DNA of 64,000 nucleotides from Porphyridium purpureum. Taxonomy: Eukaryota > Rhodophyta > Bangiophyceae > Porphyridiales > Porphyridiaceae. Numbering within the stretch: the stretch's first letter is position 1; the number at the start of each line of letters is the position of its first letter. The translations under genes were made by a program, and so were the position numbers. The notes beneath the pieces were generated by a model, which did no database searches, was not told where the DNA came from, and saw only the letters and a program-made list of their open reading frames with translations. This document shows, piece by piece, positions 1 to 9,281 of the stretch. The DNA is taken from contig VRMN01000013.1 in NCBI GenBank assembly GCA_008690995.1, positions 186,001 to 250,000 of the forward strand, given 5' to 3'.

Positions 1-1122
1 TACTTCCTCGCGTGTCCACCGCACAATCACCGCGTCCACCGCTTCACCTAGCGCACGTTCAAACGCTGCGCTGTGAGTAGCCTCACTCTTTCCAACTTTG
101 GCGACGGGCTCATCGTCGCCTTCCATGTTCTGCTCTTTGCGGCCGAGAATGGCCACGTGCATGTTCGTGCAGTTCACTTCGGCATTCACCTTGGCCAGCG
201 CCCGTAACGCGCGCTCGTTTTCTTCTATAGATGAGTCACGCTGAATCAGAAACACAAAGCGCGCCGCAGACGAAAGTGAGTAGAGATTCTGACTGTAGCT
301 TGCTGGTAGCTCAGCCAGTGGCGGTGTCAGCAATGCATTAAGAGACGACACCAAGTTTGTCTCCCCGACCCATGCCGCGACCACAACTGCGAGCGGCTGA
401 TTCAAAGGCTCAATATGGTTTTTGTCCGTCTGCGTCTGCAGTGCGCTGGCTAGAGCGTGAAACACCCGTGCGGCCTGTTGCTTTGCATCCGCCTGTACCG
501 AAAGGTCTTCGAATGAACGACCTACACTGCGCGCGCTTGTACTTGTCCACTCGCTTATCTCATCGCGGAGACGCACGCCAGCCAGTTGGTGATCTGGATC
601 TTCGTCGTGCAAGTCTCTGATTGTCGCGTACGTGACGCCAAAGGCCGGCGCGGCTGGGCGAGGCCTGAAGTCTTGAACCGGAGGATTCGGTGATGACGAG
701 CCGCCTTGCAGATGATTGCTCTTAGCAGCCAATGCAATGGCCTTTCGTGGCAAAGGCTGCGGCGACAATGGCGCGTCGATCTCAAATGCTGCACGCGGAA
801 TGGTTCCGTGCCGATCTTCTCCGAGCTCGCCCTTTTCCTGATGCAGAAGTGTCATGCCTCCCGCGTCCATCGATGACACCGATTGCACGGGAGTCCTCGC
901 TGAGCCTTCCGTAGCCCCGTGCTCACGCAACGCCTCATGCCGTCGCGGCGTGAGCTTGTTTTCGCCGCATTGCTGCTCGAGCTGCCGATGCTGGAGCGCG
1001 CGCCCCAGCGACGTCCAGCGCCCACCAGACGCCTCACGAACCAGCAAGTCGCACGCCGGCGTTGAGCGCACCAGCACACGCACCCGCCGCGCGGCTACGC
1101 GAATCCCATGCCCATCGTCCAT
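1..1122 (-). CDS. Hypothetical protein, 3' end outside the window
   Basis: An open minus-strand frame of 374 codons runs from an ATG at 1122 off the left edge; the first upstream in-frame stop is near 1184 and no earlier ATG exists. The protein starts MDDGHGIRVAARRVRVLV. The middle (about residues 75-160) is Pro/Ser-rich and low in complexity. Residues 200-374 look globular, with alternating hydrophobic segments such as PLAVVVAAWVGE and AARFVFLIQRDSSIEENERA. I do not recognise the family. The gene is divergent from the CUE-domain gene, with 290 bp between the starts. Codon use and composition match the neighbouring genes. It could be a cytosolic adaptor or complex subunit, but nothing in the sequence fixes a role. 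Confidence 0.65.
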   Translation of the reverse strand, partial: MDDGHGIRVAARRVRVLVRSTPACDLLVREASGGRWTSLGRALQHRQLEQQCGENKLTPRRHEALREHGATEGSARTPVQSVSSMDAGGMTLLHQEKGELGEDRHGTIPRAAFEIDAPLSPQPLPRKAIALAAKSNHLQGGSSSPNPPVQDFRPRPAAPAFGVTYATIRDLHDEDPDHQLAGVRLRDEISEWTSTSARSVGRSFEDLSVQADAKQQAARVFHALASALQTQTDKNHIEPLNQPLAVVVAAWVGETNLVSSLNALLTPPLAELPASYSQNLYSLSSAARFVFLIQRDSSIEENERALRALAKVNAEVNCTNMHVAILGRKEQNMEGDDEPVAKVGKSEATHSAAFERALGEAVDAVIVRWTREEV

Positions 1123-1412
1123 ACCACCTTTCCGGCATGCTCGTCTTGCTCTTTCTCCTCTCACCGCACACCCACCAAAACGCCCTCACAACCGGTTGCG
1201 CCAAACCATCAACCGATATGGAAAACGGTTTCTCATTTTAACCGTTTGTCATGTTTATACACTTTTTTCTACCTTTTTTCATCTTTTTTTTCATCTTGTG
1301 CGTTTCTGGTCTTTTTCGTTTTTCATCTGGTGCTGGTGTTGAGGAGACGAAGAGAGCGAACAGAGGAGAGAAGAACGGTTTGTCGACGGGTGTTGACGGC
1401 GTGAGAGGAAAG

Positions 1413-2768
1413 ATGGAGGGCTCGGAGGACGCCGACATCGACTCCAAGTACTTTGTTGTGGATGATGAGGGAGAGCCGGGATCGCAGTCGCGCCCGCAAA
1501 CGCAGTCTGCGCAAGTGAGCGCGAACGCGCAGCCACGAAGCGACCGCGCCGCAGATGCTGCGACTCAGCATAAGAGGGCGAGTAGCTCGAATGCTAGTAA
1601 TCCAGAGTTGAAGAAACTTTTGAATCAGTTCGATGCGCTGTTTGATGATCGTGCGCGAGGAGACACCGCAGCTTCGGGAGGCGTTGCCCGCGCAGCGAAC
1701 GGCGGCGAGCACGATGTCAAGGTGAGCGTGCTCGCCGAAATGTTTCCGCATCTGCCACACGACGCCCTGCAGAAGGCTTTGGAAGCTCACTCGGGCTCTG
1801 TTGAGCGTGCGGTAGAGTATCTCCTGACGTTGTCCGGCGCGGGGAATCAAAACGAGACAAACGGCAACCAAGAAGGCGAAAACGATGGTGATGAGGTCGA
1901 CGAGGAGACCAAGGACGCACTGCGTCGTGTGGCACAGATGGAGGCCGATGAGCGTTTGGCAGCACAAATGCAAGAAAAGATAGTGAAGCAAGCATCCATG
2001 TCTGCGAAAGCGCGCTCTCCACAGCCGCCTCGGCAACCTCCTCCGCAACCTCAGGGCCCGCCGTTGTCCATGATTGTGGGTGACGCGGATTGCGTCCATG
2101 CCGAGGCGCTCCGCGTACGCGATGCGTTTGAGCGTGTCCTCACGCAGCATTTGATTGACGGGATCGTGTTCAAGGACTACTCGGGTGCGCAGCAAGCCGC
2201 TGGCTCCGAGGTCAAGTATGCGCTGCAGCGTGTTACAGTGGGTGGCTTCACCATTCATGACACCTTTGGTGGCGCCGAATTCAAGGTGCATCCGGACCGC
2301 ATTGTCGTTGCTATGTCCAGGGTGCGTGTTGCGCTCAATATTGGCCGCTGGAGTTATGAGCGCGCGACCATGCCGCACATCATGGACGAAGGCTCTGCGC
2401 AGGCCGTCCTCGACTCTGTGTTCATGGGACTTGTGCTGGTACCGTTTGCCAAGCACGAGCCGACCGGTTTGTTTCCTTGGAAAGTGTTGCGCGGCGTCGT
2501 AGCCGTTAATGGTGACGTCAATATGAAGTTCCTCGAGTCCAAAGCTGCCGCTCTGTACAATTTGCTTTCTAACTTTTTCCTGGACAAGATCGCGCGCATG
2601 TGCGAAATGGCAGTGCACGATGTGGTTGCCGGGCCTGTCGCGCGCAAGCTCGAGATGCAGCTGTCGCCGACAGACGCAGAAGACGAAGGCCAAGGCCAAG
2701 GCCAAACACGAGATGAAGAGAAGCCGCAGCAGGCCACCGGCACCATTGAGGACCCACATGATATTTAG
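1413..2768 (+). CDS. CUE-domain protein with an unknown C-terminal domain
   Basis: The frame is open from 1251, but residues encoded before 1413 come from a T-rich tract that reads like 5' leader. I therefore start at the ATG at 1413 (451 aa). If translation began at 1251, a hydrophobic MFIHFFLPFFIF anchor would be added. Residues about 100-143 form a CUE-like ubiquitin-binding domain (LAEMFPHLPHDALQKALE followed by a VERAVEYLL helix). A charged helix follows at 160-190. Residues about 218-410 form a compact domain with several aromatic and Gly-rich strands that I cannot assign. The C-terminus carries a Gly-Gln repeat from a 6-bp DNA repeat. By family knowledge CUE domains bind ubiquitin, so a role in ubiquitin-linked trafficking or degradation is inferred. 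Confidence 0.75.
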   Translation: MEGSEDADIDSKYFVVDDEGEPGSQSRPQTQSAQVSANAQPRSDRAADAATQHKRASSSNASNPELKKLLNQFDALFDDRARGDTAASGGVARAANGGEHDVKVSVLAEMFPHLPHDALQKALEAHSGSVERAVEYLLTLSGAGNQNETNGNQEGENDGDEVDEETKDALRRVAQMEADERLAAQMQEKIVKQASMSAKARSPQPPRQPPPQPQGPPLSMIVGDADCVHAEALRVRDAFERVLTQHLIDGIVFKDYSGAQQAAGSEVKYALQRVTVGGFTIHDTFGGAEFKVHPDRIVVAMSRVRVALNIGRWSYERATMPHIMDEGSAQAVLDSVFMGLVLVPFAKHEPTGLFPWKVLRGVVAVNGDVNMKFLESKAAALYNLLSNFFLDKIARMCEMAVHDVVAGPVARKLEMQLSPTDAEDEGQGQGQTRDEEKPQQATGTIEDPHDI

Positions 2769-3332
2769 TCCAGCTTTGCATGATGCGAGGCGTCGTGCGG
2801 ACAGGACAAACGAACTATGCATGGTACTTGCAGAAAAGATAGGAGAGGGGAGCGATCGGTTTAGTTGGATACGACAAGAGACCCGAGCAAGGCACCATGA
2901 ACTTCAGTACCAAGCCGTCCAAAACTTGCGCTGCTCTTGTGCCGCGTTGCACGTGCGTCCATGTTAGTGATAGTCATATTATCTATCTCCTGCGTCTTGT
3001 GCGCGTGTGCGCAGTCGCATCAGACGAAGCACCCCGCAAGATGTGTTGTTGCATACTGCTCACGTCCACACCCTTGCGAGAAGAAAAAGAAAGAAAGAAA
3101 GAAAAAAAACTCAAGCCCCACCCCTCCCACCCAAAAAAAGAAGAAAACAGAAAAGAAACTCCAACTCCATCCTTCTATCTGTACATCACCACTGTCCCGC
3201 ACACCAGTGCTTCCCCTCTGGACTTGACTTTCTTTTCATTTTCCCTCGGATACTTCCGCAAGCTTTTCTCAATGTGACAAACGCCTTAATAATACATGCC
3301 TGTGGTGGCCTTCCCTCACATCAAGCTTCGCT
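2769..3332. other. Intergenic region between two convergent genes
   Basis: This stretch lies between the stop codons of the CUE gene and the first PH-kinase. It contains an A/purine-rich tract at about 3080-3165 (repeated AAAG units and A runs) and presumably both 3' untranslated regions. I see no gene in it; the short open frames are low in complexity. Confidence 0.6.
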
Positions 3333-4997
3333 TTAAGGCGAATCATTCCCGCCATCGACCATCACTTCCTGCACCTTGTCACCCAGGTCTGACAAACTTT
3401 TGACTTCATTCAAATAATTGAGAACTTCCTCGTCATGCTTCCACCCAGACGCAGCCATTTCAACCGGCTCTATGGCCGAGTCATTTGAGTCTGAATGGTG
3501 GTCTGCACTTTGGGCCCCACGTCCCGCGGCGGCAATCCCCTCGGCCATCTTGGTGTCTGAGATGAGCAACGCGACGTCAGTGTCATCCTCCTCCTGCAAC
3601 TTTTTAAGCTTATCTTGCCTTTCCTTTGCGAGCTGTTCCGCGGCTGCTGCGGCCATCACTCCAAATTGTCGACCGCTCATCGATGTCAGCAGTGAGCGAT
3701 CAGTCTTGATGCGCGTCATGCGCCCGCCGGCTGAGGAGCTGAGCCACGGATGCTTGAGTGCTTCCTCGGCCGATATGCGCGAACTGGGCTGGGTGGCAAG
3801 CATGCGGCCGATGATATCCTTGGCGTCTTGCGAAATGTCTGCCCACTGTGCGGTGGGGAAGGCGAGTGGCTTGGTCTGCACAGCCTTGCAGTATTCAAAC
3901 TCGGACGGCGCGTCCCACGGCAGCCTCCCAGACAGCATAGCAAACAGAATGATGCCACACGCCCAGATGTCGACCGGTAACGAGTAGCGCTCATTGCGCA
4001 TCTGCTCGGGTGCCATGTAGTACGGTGTGCCGACATACGTCTGCATCGTATTGCTCATGGCCGACTTGCTGCCGCTGCTTGCAGGGTCGCTGTCGCCGTC
4101 CTCGCCCGAGAATGCCGTGCCGAAATCGGTCAGCTTGACTTGCAGCGGCCACGCGCGCTCGACGCACAGAATATTTTCCGGCTTGAGGTCACGATGGCAG
4201 ATGTTTCTGGCGTGGAGGTACTCTACCGCCGACAAAATATCACGGATAATCTGCGACGCGTTCGCCTCACTAAAGTTCTGCTCGGCAGCGATGGCATCAA
4301 ACAGATCGCCCCCGGCCAGAAATTCCATCACAAAGTGCACCTTGCTGCCCGAGTCAAAGATGTTGAAGGTGCGAATGATGTGCGGGTGCTGCAGTTTCTT
4401 CATGACCTCGATCTCGCGCGTAACAAACTCCATTTCCTTCTCCGACATGAATTTCCCGCGCTGGACGGTCTTCACCGCGACTTGCTCACCCGTGAGCAGG
4501 TCGGTGGCCAGCCGCACCTCGCCGTAGGAGCCCACTCCGATGACCTTGCCCAACTTGTAGTACGCCTCGAGATCATTGGTCGCGACGCGCCGGAGCTTGG
4601 CCATCCACTCGGTGGCCTGCGCGACGCTTTCGCACGTGAAGTAGTACTTTCTCCGGTCGCCCTTTGCCTGAATGACAATGTTGTTGCCGGTCTGGTCGAT
4701 CTTTGCGTCGGCGAGGTCGATCTTTTTGCTCTTGGCGGCCTTGCTGCTCTGGCGCGTGGATCTTTTCGCCGCGGACGCCGCAGCCATGCCCGTTCCATCC
4801 GCGTCGTCGCGTGTGTCCTTATCCAGCTTGGACTCGTACATGACGAGCGAGCTCCCCTGCAGGGCCACATAGTTTCGCTTCTTCATGAAGAACAGCCGCT
4901 TCCTATTCTTGTCGACGTAGCCGGACAGCTCGATGGTGGGCCCATACCGCTCATTTCCGGCGCCGCCCGTGTGCATCTGCGTGCCGCCCTTGTCCAT
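3333..4997 (-). CDS. Ser/Thr protein kinase with N-terminal PH domain
   Basis: The chosen ATG at 4997 gives 554 aa; the upstream open frame is CT-repeat-rich leader. Residues about 20-135 are a pleckstrin-homology domain (starts IELSGYVDKNRKRLFFMKKR, ends in the Trp helix TEWMAKLRR). The kinase domain spans about 145-417 with every core element: Gly loop IGVGSYGEV, VAIK-type lysine in EQVAVKTVQRG, HRDLKPEN (~267), DFGTAF (~289), TPYYMAPEQ (~325) and DIWACGIILFAMLSGRLPW. The catalytic domain is CAMK/AGC-like. PH domains commonly bind phosphoinositides, so membrane-recruited signalling is inferred. The acidic C-terminal tail (418-554) has no recognised domain. A second gene of the same architecture lies at 40405-42033. 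Convergent with the CUE gene. Confidence 0.9.
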   Translation of the reverse strand: MDKGGTQMHTGGAGNERYGPTIELSGYVDKNRKRLFFMKKRNYVALQGSSLVMYESKLDKDTRDDADGTGMAAASAAKRSTRQSSKAAKSKKIDLADAKIDQTGNNIVIQAKGDRRKYYFTCESVAQATEWMAKLRRVATNDLEAYYKLGKVIGVGSYGEVRLATDLLTGEQVAVKTVQRGKFMSEKEMEFVTREIEVMKKLQHPHIIRTFNIFDSGSKVHFVMEFLAGGDLFDAIAAEQNFSEANASQIIRDILSAVEYLHARNICHRDLKPENILCVERAWPLQVKLTDFGTAFSGEDGDSDPASSGSKSAMSNTMQTYVGTPYYMAPEQMRNERYSLPVDIWACGIILFAMLSGRLPWDAPSEFEYCKAVQTKPLAFPTAQWADISQDAKDIIGRMLATQPSSRISAEEALKHPWLSSSAGGRMTRIKTDRSLLTSMSGRQFGVMAAAAAEQLAKERQDKLKKLQEEDDTDVALLISDTKMAEGIAAAGRGAQSADHHSDSNDSAIEPVEMAASGWKHDEEVLNYLNEVKSLSDLGDKVQEVMVDGGNDSP

Positions 4998-5733
4998 CTC
5001 TGGCGCCCCTCCTCCGAAATCAACCCCCGTCACCACCCAGCTCAGCCGCGCTGCAAGTTGCACGGCGCGACGCAAGACGCCTGCCAGCCAACCACCAGCC
5101 ACCAGCACGTCAATCCTTGCGCGCGAGATTCTCCGAGTGCCACGCCGCTTCTTCCGCCAGTACCCACGCAAGCGATTAATTCCACACATACACAACCCGC
5201 CGGCGCGTGCGTGACGTCTCCTCCCACCCTTCCCCCTTCCTCCTTCCTTCTCCCTCCTCCCTCCTCTCTCTCTCTCTCTCTTTCCGTGTCTCGATTTCAC
5301 GGCAACACGCGCACGTGTGAGAGCGCGGACTGACACCGCGTACTCAAACCACGCCATTCTACTATCACGCCCCCACTGCATCGGAGGATCCCACCCCAAC
5401 CCCAACATACAAACGCGCAAAACACTCAGAACCCAAGTCGTTTCGGTTCGTTTGGTTCGTTTTGTCGGCTGTGTGTATGACGGAGCGGTTTTGGTTCGGG
5501 TTTCGGCGGTTTCGGGGGTTTCGGTCCGCAGGTTATTTTTGGAACGCGCGCGTGCGCCAGTGCCAAACGCAGTCCCAAGGGAGAAGCCGCACGCGAACAC
5601 GCACTGCGCCGCCGGATGTCACGATGGATGCGTTGGATCGGAGGTGAGACATAGAGACAGGGCGGCTAGGGTGGTACGCCGCAAGGCGTCTGCGCGAACA
5701 AGGCGCGCGGTTCCTGATGGATTCCCTGCGCAG

Positions 5734-5758
5734 CACACACACACACACACACACACAC
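5734..5758. repeat. (AC)n microsatellite
   Basis: Twenty-five bases of uninterrupted AC dinucleotide repeat in non-coding DNA. Confidence 0.95.
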
Positions 5759-5896
5759 GCAGGACCGCAAGTTTACGTGAAAGCAGGTAGGGACCTGCCT
5801 CTGGCTCGAGCGTGGCGACCGGCGCCGGACGCGCCGGCAACCGACAGCAGTGTATAAAGGCTCAACGGCGATCAAGTTGATGCACAGACGAGGGCG

Positions 5897-6151
5897 ATGC
5901 GACCTCGTCTTTCATGGGATGCACAGCAACAACACCGCCACCAACAACACGCTTGCAGAGATCAGAAGGGAGGCGGAAGCTTGTATCAAAAAGGTAGCAA
6001 ACTAGAGGGAGCGCGCACAAGGGATGTTGTTGGGACAAGGCGGATTGGATGGCAATTAGAACACGGGCGGGACATGGCGCGGAGGTTAAAAACGCGTGAA
6101 AGAATTGTTAGAATAAAGATGATGGGTGGGGGAGGTACAGTTATGCGCTAG
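5897..6151 (+). CDS. Doubtful small basic ORF (84 aa)
   Basis: An ATG-started frame of 84 codons lies 38 bp downstream of a TATAAA at 5853-5858. The predicted peptide is basic, rich in Arg, Gln and Gly, and shows no recognisable domain. It ends 30 bp short of the 3' end of the sulfotransferase gene on the opposite strand. The TATA box is the only argument for expression; the sequence could equally be the promoter of a non-coding or antisense transcript. Low confidence. Confidence 0.2.
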   Translation: MRPRLSWDAQQQHRHQQHACRDQKGGGSLYQKGSKLEGARTRDVVGTRRIGWQLEHGRDMARRLKTRERIVRIKMMGGGGTVMR

Positions 6152-6180
6152 ATGGGTTCGATGCGGTGGGGGCATTGGTG

Positions 6181-7342
6181 TCATGCGTGGAGGCCAGAGT
6201 ACGCGCGCAGCAGGAACGCGCGGCGGCGAGCGAGCGCTGCGTAGAGCATGTGGTCCAGGCAGAGGCTCGCGTACACCGCGCGCTTGACGGGCTCGGAGCG
6301 GATCTCGGACAGCGGCAGCAGCGCCTTGTACATCGCCGCCGCGCTCGCGCTGCGGCTCGCTGAACAGGTTCAGCCCCGGCACAGCTCGAACACCCGGTTG
6401 AATGACGCAAAGTCGTGGTGCAGGCGGTAGCTCTGGAATACCAGTCGTAGCGCTGCACGTACGCATCGATCCGTCGCTGGTACGCCGCGCGCAGGGCAGG
6501 TTCCGCGCGCTGAAGCCCGTATTCACTTCGATCGCGGCACAGTCAACGCTCGAGCCCTCGCGCGAGCCAAAGTGGTAGTCAAAGTTGTTGTTCTTGCCCT
6601 GTATCTCAATGAAGCGCACCAGGTTGGCGACCGTGAAAAACTCACGCTCAGTCTCCAGCCGATTATGGTGGACTTCAAAAAAAAGCGAAACCACCTGCGA
6701 ATACGGGCTCCGCATGCTCGTCAGCAGCACTATTTCGTCCCCGTCCCCGTCCCTGCTGCCGCCATCTTGGTGCTCCTTGGATCGTAGCTGTGAAAACATT
6801 TGCAGCTTGGCTGCGCTCAGCTGGATGTGCCAACCCCAGAACTTGATCGTCTTGGCCAGCGCGCGCGCGGTACCGCTTTCTTTGTCCTGATCCTTCACCA
6901 GCAGCACCTGTTTGTCGAGGTCCTCGCCCACGCGAGCGGCACCGTGCGTGCTTTCAAACAGCGCGCGCAGCTGCGTGTAAATCGAGGTCGAGCCTTGCTT
7001 GAGCGGCTTGTTGTAGATCACTGCAGTGGTACTGTCCTTGATGGGATTTTCCCCATCGGCGTAAACGAATCTGCACATGGACGCGCGCACGCTGCTTGGC
7101 AGAAGCTCCTGCGCTTCAGCGTCAGACGCTGCAGGTTGGGACGACGCCACGCACGCCTCGAGCTTGCACGCGTCCGGCTCGGCGCGCTCATACCGTCCGG
7201 CAAACTTGAACTCGCGCGATTCTGGATCTTCCCACCCAATGCAGTAGGGCGGGCGCGTGGCTTTGCGCGCTTCAGCGCACATGTTCCTAGAAAACCAGAC
7301 TACACATGCCATCCACAGCAACTGCCCGCATTTCGCCCACAT
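6181..7342 (-). CDS. Type II membrane sulfotransferase, disrupted 3' part
   Basis: The ATG at 7342 starts a type II membrane protein with a signal anchor (LLWMACVVWFS, residues ~8-18); the longer open frame upstream begins only with GTG. The sulfotransferase PAPS-binding signatures are clear: a 5'-phosphosulfate loop in NKPLKQGSTSIYTQLRALFE (~112) and a 3'-phosphate site in TSMRSPYSQVVSLFFEV (~210). By family knowledge such Golgi enzymes sulfate glycans, which fits an alga with sulfated polysaccharide, although the acceptor is unknown. From about 6485 to 6330 the plausible protein moves between frames about four times (YQRRIDAYVQRYDWY, YRLHHDFASFNRVFELC, then YKALLPLSEIRSEPV), ending at a stop at 6181. 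This could be sequence error or a decaying gene. Confidence 0.7.
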
Positions 7343-7598
7343 ACTGGCGCGCAGCGGATACACGCGGCTCAACGCCCTCGCCGTTTCTCTAGTGCCAGGG
7401 TGGCTGGTCGGCTTCTCCTGCTCGGACGAGATCCCCTGTTGCGCAGTCGAGTCGCGGGCGTCGCTTCGTGTGCTGTTTGTTCCGAATCCAGACGGTGCGT
7501 GAGTAGCAGTGTAGGTGCGCGGTGCGGCGTGCGGCTCGCTCTGGTTTGCCACCAGCCGACAGAAACCTCACACACGCTCGACAGGGTGAATCGAGGTC

Positions 7599-8495
7599 AT
7601 GGCAGGAAGTGTCGACGCGCGTCACAAAGTGGTGTTAGTGACGGGATGCAGCGCAGATGGCATTGGCGCGGCACTGTGTGACGTGTTTTTGGAGGCGCAG
7701 TGCGGATACCATGTGGTCGCAACGGCGCGCAACCCGGAAAAGATCAAGCTGAGAGCGGCGGCAGCGGGCACTGAGAACAACAAGGATGCCGAGTGGACTG
7801 CGCTGCGCATGGACGTCACGGATGCGGCGTCCGTGGAACAGTGTGTGGCAGAGGTGATGGAAAAGTATGGGCGCATCGACATTGTCGTGAATAATGCCGG
7901 CATGACAATGATTGGAACAGTGGCCGAGACGCCGCTGGAGGATATGCAAAACGTGTTTGACACGAACGTGTATGGCGCGATCCGTGTCATCCAGGCCGTG
8001 GCACCACACATGAAAAAGCAGCGGTCCGGGCTGATTGTGAACGTCTCCTCGATTGTGTCTGAGCTCGCGACGCCGTTCTCCGGGACGTACTGCGCGACCA
8101 AATCCGCGCTAAACGCGTTTTCCGACGCGCTGCGGATGGAAATGAAGCCGTTCGGCATCAAGGTTCTGGTCGTCCTTCCCGGGGCGATTCGCTCCAACTT
8201 TTCCAACAACATTGTCGCGCACGCCAAGATTGCGCGCAGCACGTGGTACACGATGACGACGTTGGAACGTCGCGCGCAGGCGTCGCAGCGCAGCAACCCG
8301 ACGCCTGCGCACGACTTCGCGCAGCTCATGCTCCCGCAAATCGAAAAGTGCCACGCGACCGGGTCACCGTCATACGTTCGAGCGGGCTCCCTGTCCACGA
8401 TGTTCCTTGTCTGGAAACACCTGCCGCGCGCGCTCACGGACGCGCTTTTCGACAAGCACAACGGCGTGTCCGAGTCGGCCATTCTGCCGAACTGA
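7599..8495 (+). CDS. Short-chain dehydrogenase/reductase, AYR1-like
   Basis: A 298-aa classical SDR with ATG at 7599. The NADP(H)-binding motif VTGCSADGIG is at the N-terminus, with VVNNAGMTMIG (~100), a catalytic Ser in VNVSSIVSE and the YxxxK pair in TYCATKSALNAFSDAL. The Tyr-Cys-Ala-Thr-Lys motif and the following basic stretch resemble yeast 1-acyldihydroxyacetone-phosphate reductase (Ayr1) and related lipid-droplet or ER reductases. A role in lipid metabolism is therefore inferred; the substrate is not readable from the sequence. The C-terminal 60 residues carry hydrophobic and aromatic positions that may associate with membrane. It is divergent from the sulfotransferase, with 256 bp between the ATGs. 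Confidence 0.88.
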   Translation: MAGSVDARHKVVLVTGCSADGIGAALCDVFLEAQCGYHVVATARNPEKIKLRAAAAGTENNKDAEWTALRMDVTDAASVEQCVAEVMEKYGRIDIVVNNAGMTMIGTVAETPLEDMQNVFDTNVYGAIRVIQAVAPHMKKQRSGLIVNVSSIVSELATPFSGTYCATKSALNAFSDALRMEMKPFGIKVLVVLPGAIRSNFSNNIVAHAKIARSTWYTMTTLERRAQASQRSNPTPAHDFAQLMLPQIEKCHATGSPSYVRAGSLSTMFLVWKHLPRALTDALFDKHNGVSESAILPN

Positions 8496-9281
8496 ACATG
8501 GCACCGCAGCTGCGTTCCCAAGATCGTGAGCGTGAAGGATCAGTCTGGCACGATCATTTTCCGTGGATTGAGGCCTGCGGCAAGACGCAGGAGCCGTGAC
8601 AAAGTCGGCGGCAAACATACAGCCTCAGTGATCACCGCATCTGGCGCTGCTGAGCGCCACTCGCCGCCATCGGTCTCGACGCACCGCGGGTCGATAAAAC
8701 CTATGCCCAAATACACAACGCAGATGCCAGTCCAACATTTCCAGTTTCAGCGAGCGTGTGAGCCGACGAAAGAGCGACGCGTCCAGCGCCCTGCATTCAT
8801 CCTTGAGTATTCAGCGTAGGTATTCTGTCGAGCGTACTGATCCTTCTCGCCGTGCGCAGCACAGCACCGCCATCACCACCGTGGCCAGCCCTTCCGCCAC
8901 ATGACGCTGGCTCTACCAATCGCATGGCCTGCTCCCCCTTGGACAAACGGTTGCAACTTCCCTATAACAGCGGGGATTAACCGCGCGCGGCTCAAGCCGT
9001 TAAACCGAACCGATAGCCGCGAATGGATTATTTTAATGAAATATTAATTTAAATCCTTGCGTGAGCGCGCGGCATTTGGACGGCTGGAGTCGGACTTAGT
9101 CGACAGCGGGGAGGTGGTGGAAGAGGGTTGCACGCGAGTGGAACAGCAGCGGCGCGCGGTGGCGGCTGCGGGGCGATGCGCACGAGCGAGTCGGGAACGC
9201 GCGGCGCGCCGGTCCGCAGCGGCAGCTGTCGCTGCGGGAGCGCGCGCCCGGCGTGCGCCCTGGGAAGTGGATGAGCATGAG
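8496..9281. other. Intergenic region upstream of the Wee1-like gene
   Basis: This stretch holds the 3' flank of the dehydrogenase gene and the promoter of the Wee1-like kinase. CGGTT/AACCG motifs cluster at 8945-9015, followed by an AT-rich stretch at about 9024-9055. The kinase frame is open from 9048 but has no ATG until 9282. The interval 9057-9281 may therefore be leader, or coding sequence joined to an unseen upstream exon. Confidence 0.5.
8945..9015 (+). promoter_or_regulatory. Cluster of AACCG/CGGTT motifs (MSA-like) before Wee1-like gene
   Basis: AAACGGTT at 8945-8952, GATTAACCGCGC at 8976-8987 and GCCGTTAAACCGAACCG at about 8996-9012. The AACGG core resembles the plant mitosis-specific activator bound by three-repeat MYB factors. 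The 12-mer GATTAACCGCGC recurs exactly at 56053-56064 upstream of the Spg1-like gene. Function is inferred. Confidence 0.4.

Larger units (their letters stand above)
4998..6180. other. Intergenic region upstream of PH-kinase, with microsatellites
   Basis: This roughly 1.2 kb stretch runs from the PH-kinase start to the sulfotransferase end. It holds a pyrimidine-rich tract with (CT)n at about 5263-5281, probably in the kinase leader or promoter, an (AC)n run at 5734-5758, and a TATAAA at 5853-5858 on the plus strand. A short plus-strand frame at 5897-6151 follows that TATA and is listed separately. A GTACAGTT copy sits at 6135. Nothing else is supported. Confidence 0.5.

Noticed and set aside
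1251-1412. N-terminal hydrophobic extension of the CUE protein as a signal anchor
   Set aside because: It is encoded by T-rich leader-like DNA; the ATG at 1413 starts typical coding sequence. Not excluded, only less likely.
1323-2822. 499-codon minus-strand open frame
   Set aside because: It lies entirely antisense to the CUE-domain gene; its Arg/Leu/His-rich content is the usual shadow of a GC-rich coding sequence.
5263-5281. (CT)n run considered as a splice-site polypyrimidine tract
   Set aside because: No convincing branch point or AG/exon continuation on the relevant strand; it is on the complement of the kinase leader and reads as a simple repeat.
4140-5333. 397-codon plus-strand open frame
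   Set aside because: Antisense shadow of the PH-kinase; no domain, and it runs into CT-repeat leader.
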